A DNA stretch of 6,553 bases from Campylobacterales bacterium (lineage in GTDB: Bacteria; Campylobacterota; Campylobacteria; Campylobacterales; QNZT01): positions 1 to 6,553 of the forward strand of contig WGAE01000193.1 of assembly GCA_015489185.1 (NCBI GenBank), given 5' to 3'. The position numbers and the translations under genes are program-made. The notes beneath the pieces were generated by a model, which was given only the letters and a program-made list of their open reading frames with translations, searched no databases and was not told the DNA's origin. Positions within the stretch are counted from its first letter, which is position 1, and each line of letters starts with the position of its first letter. This document shows, in pieces, positions 6,250 through 6,553 of the stretch.

Positions 6250-6382
6250 CGATTGCCGAAGGCAAAAAAAGTGCACCCAACCCCGAAGGGGCGCTTGCGT
6301 TTGCACTTTTTAGTGCGATTTGGATGCTGTTGCTAAGCGACAAATGATAACTCGCTTGAGTGAAATCAACAGTTTTTCAGAA
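6195..6382. repeat. Long nested inverted repeat (structured RNA or miniature element)
   Basis: Five nested pairings are visible. The outer arm TTCTGAAAAACTGTTGATT (6195-6213) pairs perfectly with 6364-6382, and in RNA extends to 6190/6387 with two wobbles. Then 6225-6234 pairs with 6341-6350 (10 bp perfect), 6236-6244 with 6319-6327 (9 bp, one wobble), 6266-6275 with 6302-6311 (10 bp perfect) and 6281-6284 with 6288-6291 (CCCC/GGGG). Two small side hairpins with three-base loops sit at 6253-6265 (TTGCC/GGCAA) and 6329-6341 (GTTGC/GCGAC, one wobble). Between the outer and second stems is an 11 by 13 base internal loop. No open frame spans it, and no target-site duplication is evident at its ends. 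Confidence 0.8.
6264..6306 (-). terminator. Rho-independent terminator-like hairpin (two-way)
   Basis: On the minus strand GTGCA (6306-6302) pairs with TGCAC (6275-6271), with an inner CCCC-TTC-GGGG hairpin, and is followed directly by seven T (6270-6264). On the plus strand the same stem is followed by five T (6307-6311). In the minus direction it would stop transcripts entering from the right before they reach the S4 gene, or act as an attenuator of the operon if the promoter lies upstream of it. The closing stem is short and the loop contains unpaired bases, so efficiency is uncertain. Confidence 0.5.
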
Positions 6383-6421
6383 GGTTCTGTTTACTATTTG
6401 AGTCTTCTGAAAAATGCTGTT
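6368..6421. repeat. Alternative hairpin using the right arm of the large inverted repeat
   Basis: AACAGTTTTTCAGAAG (6368-6383) pairs with 6404-6421 (CTTCTGAAAAA, a two-base TG bulge, CTGTT), giving 16 base pairs around a 20-base loop. The same right arm also pairs with 6195-6213, so the two structures exclude each other in an RNA. On the minus strand the 6404-6421 arm would be transcribed first. Confidence 0.6.
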
Positions 6422-6495
6422 TCATAAAATTCAAACCGAAAATAGAATATGTCCTCATCAAACAGACTTCCGTCAACGCCTGTCATACCTTTCAT
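6394..6495 (-). CDS. Possible short aromatic-rich peptide (doubtful)
   Basis: An ATG at 6495 opens a 33-codon frame ending in TAG at 6396-6394. Residues 17-29 read FYFRFEFYETAFF, eight of thirteen being Phe or Tyr. Tandem Phe codons (TTT TTC) fall inside the 6404-6421 hairpin arm. There is no Shine-Dalgarno sequence before either in-frame ATG (6495 or 6486), which is the main argument against translation. It could be a leader peptide, a gene remnant or chance; I do not recognise it. Confidence 0.15.
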   Translation of the reverse strand: MKGMTGVDGSLFDEDIFYFRFEFYETAFFRRLK

Positions 6496-6510
6496 TTTAG
6501 TGAAAATATG

Positions 6511-6516
6511 TATAAT
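6511..6516 (+). promoter_or_regulatory. Consensus -10 box for a plus-strand transcript leaving the window
   Basis: TATAAT is directly preceded by TG and by an AT-rich stretch (6490-6510) with short T-runs and no -35 box, the form expected for this phylum. Transcription would begin near 6522-6524. A GGAG at 6532-6535 and an ATG at 6549 follow, but they are 13 bases apart, too wide for a confident start. The gene, if any, lies beyond the window. Confidence 0.4.
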
Positions 6517-6517
6517 T

Positions 6518-6534
6518 TCCGGTAAAAAACCGGA
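6518..6534. repeat. Small GC dyad just downstream of the TATAAT
   Basis: TCCGG (6518-6522) and CCGGA (6530-6534) form a perfect 5-bp inverted repeat around TAAAAAA. It begins one base after the -10 box and covers the expected transcription start, so it could be an operator or a 5'-end hairpin. It lacks a following T-run on either strand, so it is not a good terminator. Confidence 0.3.
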
Positions 6535-6553
6535 GTTCTCAAAACTTCATGAA

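Larger units (their letters stand above)
6163..6553. other. Structured non-coding region upstream of the operon
   Basis: This 391-base stretch holds no convincing gene. It contains nested inverted repeats (6195-6382), a terminator-like hairpin (6264-6311), an alternative hairpin (6368-6421), a degenerate direct repeat of its two ends, a questionable 33-codon minus-strand reading frame (6394-6495), and a TATAAT with a small dyad (6511-6534). The minus-strand operon promoter must lie here or further upstream, but no convincing -10 was found close to the S4 gene; AATAAT at 6184-6189 (minus strand) is a weak candidate. Confidence 0.7.

Noticed and set aside
6195..6382. Insertion sequence or CRISPR
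   Set aside because: There is no transposase frame between the arms, the repeats are inverted and not regularly spaced direct repeats, and no target duplication is visible.
6414..6500. Plus-strand 28-codon frame from ATG 6414
   Set aside because: No ribosome binding site; the start codon falls in the hairpin arm and bulge; no recognisable product.
6449..6553. Plus-strand frame from ATG 6449 open to the window end (35 codons)
   Set aside because: No Shine-Dalgarno sequence, and it starts upstream of the TATAAT at 6511, so a transcript from that promoter would not include its start. Sequence beyond the window would be needed.

Overview
The window looks like chromosomal DNA of a Campylobacterota (Epsilonproteobacteria) member. 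Three things point there. The order S4-domain protein, tsaE, lptB, rpoN on one strand matches, as far as I recall, the Campylobacter jejuni cluster around Cj0667-Cj0670. The clear promoter is a consensus TATAAT preceded by T-tracts phased at about 10 bases rather than by a -35 box. The genes are very tightly packed. The coding DNA is only moderately AT-rich, which fits an environmental sulfur- or hydrogen-oxidising lineage (Sulfurovum, Hydrogenimonas or Nitratifractor type) better than AT-rich Campylobacter or Helicobacter. That genus-level guess is inference.

Layout. Positions 1-207 are an AT-rich, T-tract-rich promoter region. Positions 208-1854 (+) encode a PiT-family phosphate permease with an unusually long hydrophilic coiled-coil segment. 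It converges on, and overlaps by 4 bases, a minus-strand block that runs from 6162 down to 1851: an S4-domain RNA-binding protein (RqcP/Hsp15-like), trpD, tsaE, lptB, rpoN and a beta-carbonic anhydrase. Junctions within this block are overlaps of 1 or 4 bases, or gaps of 3 and 22 bases, so it is almost certainly one operon with translational coupling. It links ribosome quality control, tryptophan synthesis, tRNA t6A37 modification, LPS export, sigma-54 and CO2/bicarbonate interconversion. The products do not form one pathway; the arrangement is a packed housekeeping operon.

Positions 6163-6553 hold no convincing gene but are the most unusual part. A set of five nested inverted repeats (about 52 base pairs in total) spans 6195-6382, capped by a two-way intrinsic-terminator-like hairpin. 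A third copy of the outer arm lies at 6404-6421 and can pair with the right arm instead, giving two mutually exclusive folds. A degenerate direct repeat links the two ends of this region. A perfect TATAAT followed by a small GC dyad closes the window and probably serves a plus-strand transcript that leaves it. The structured block could be a cis-acting leader of the operon, a small structured RNA, or a miniature inverted-repeat element. The sequence alone does not decide between these.
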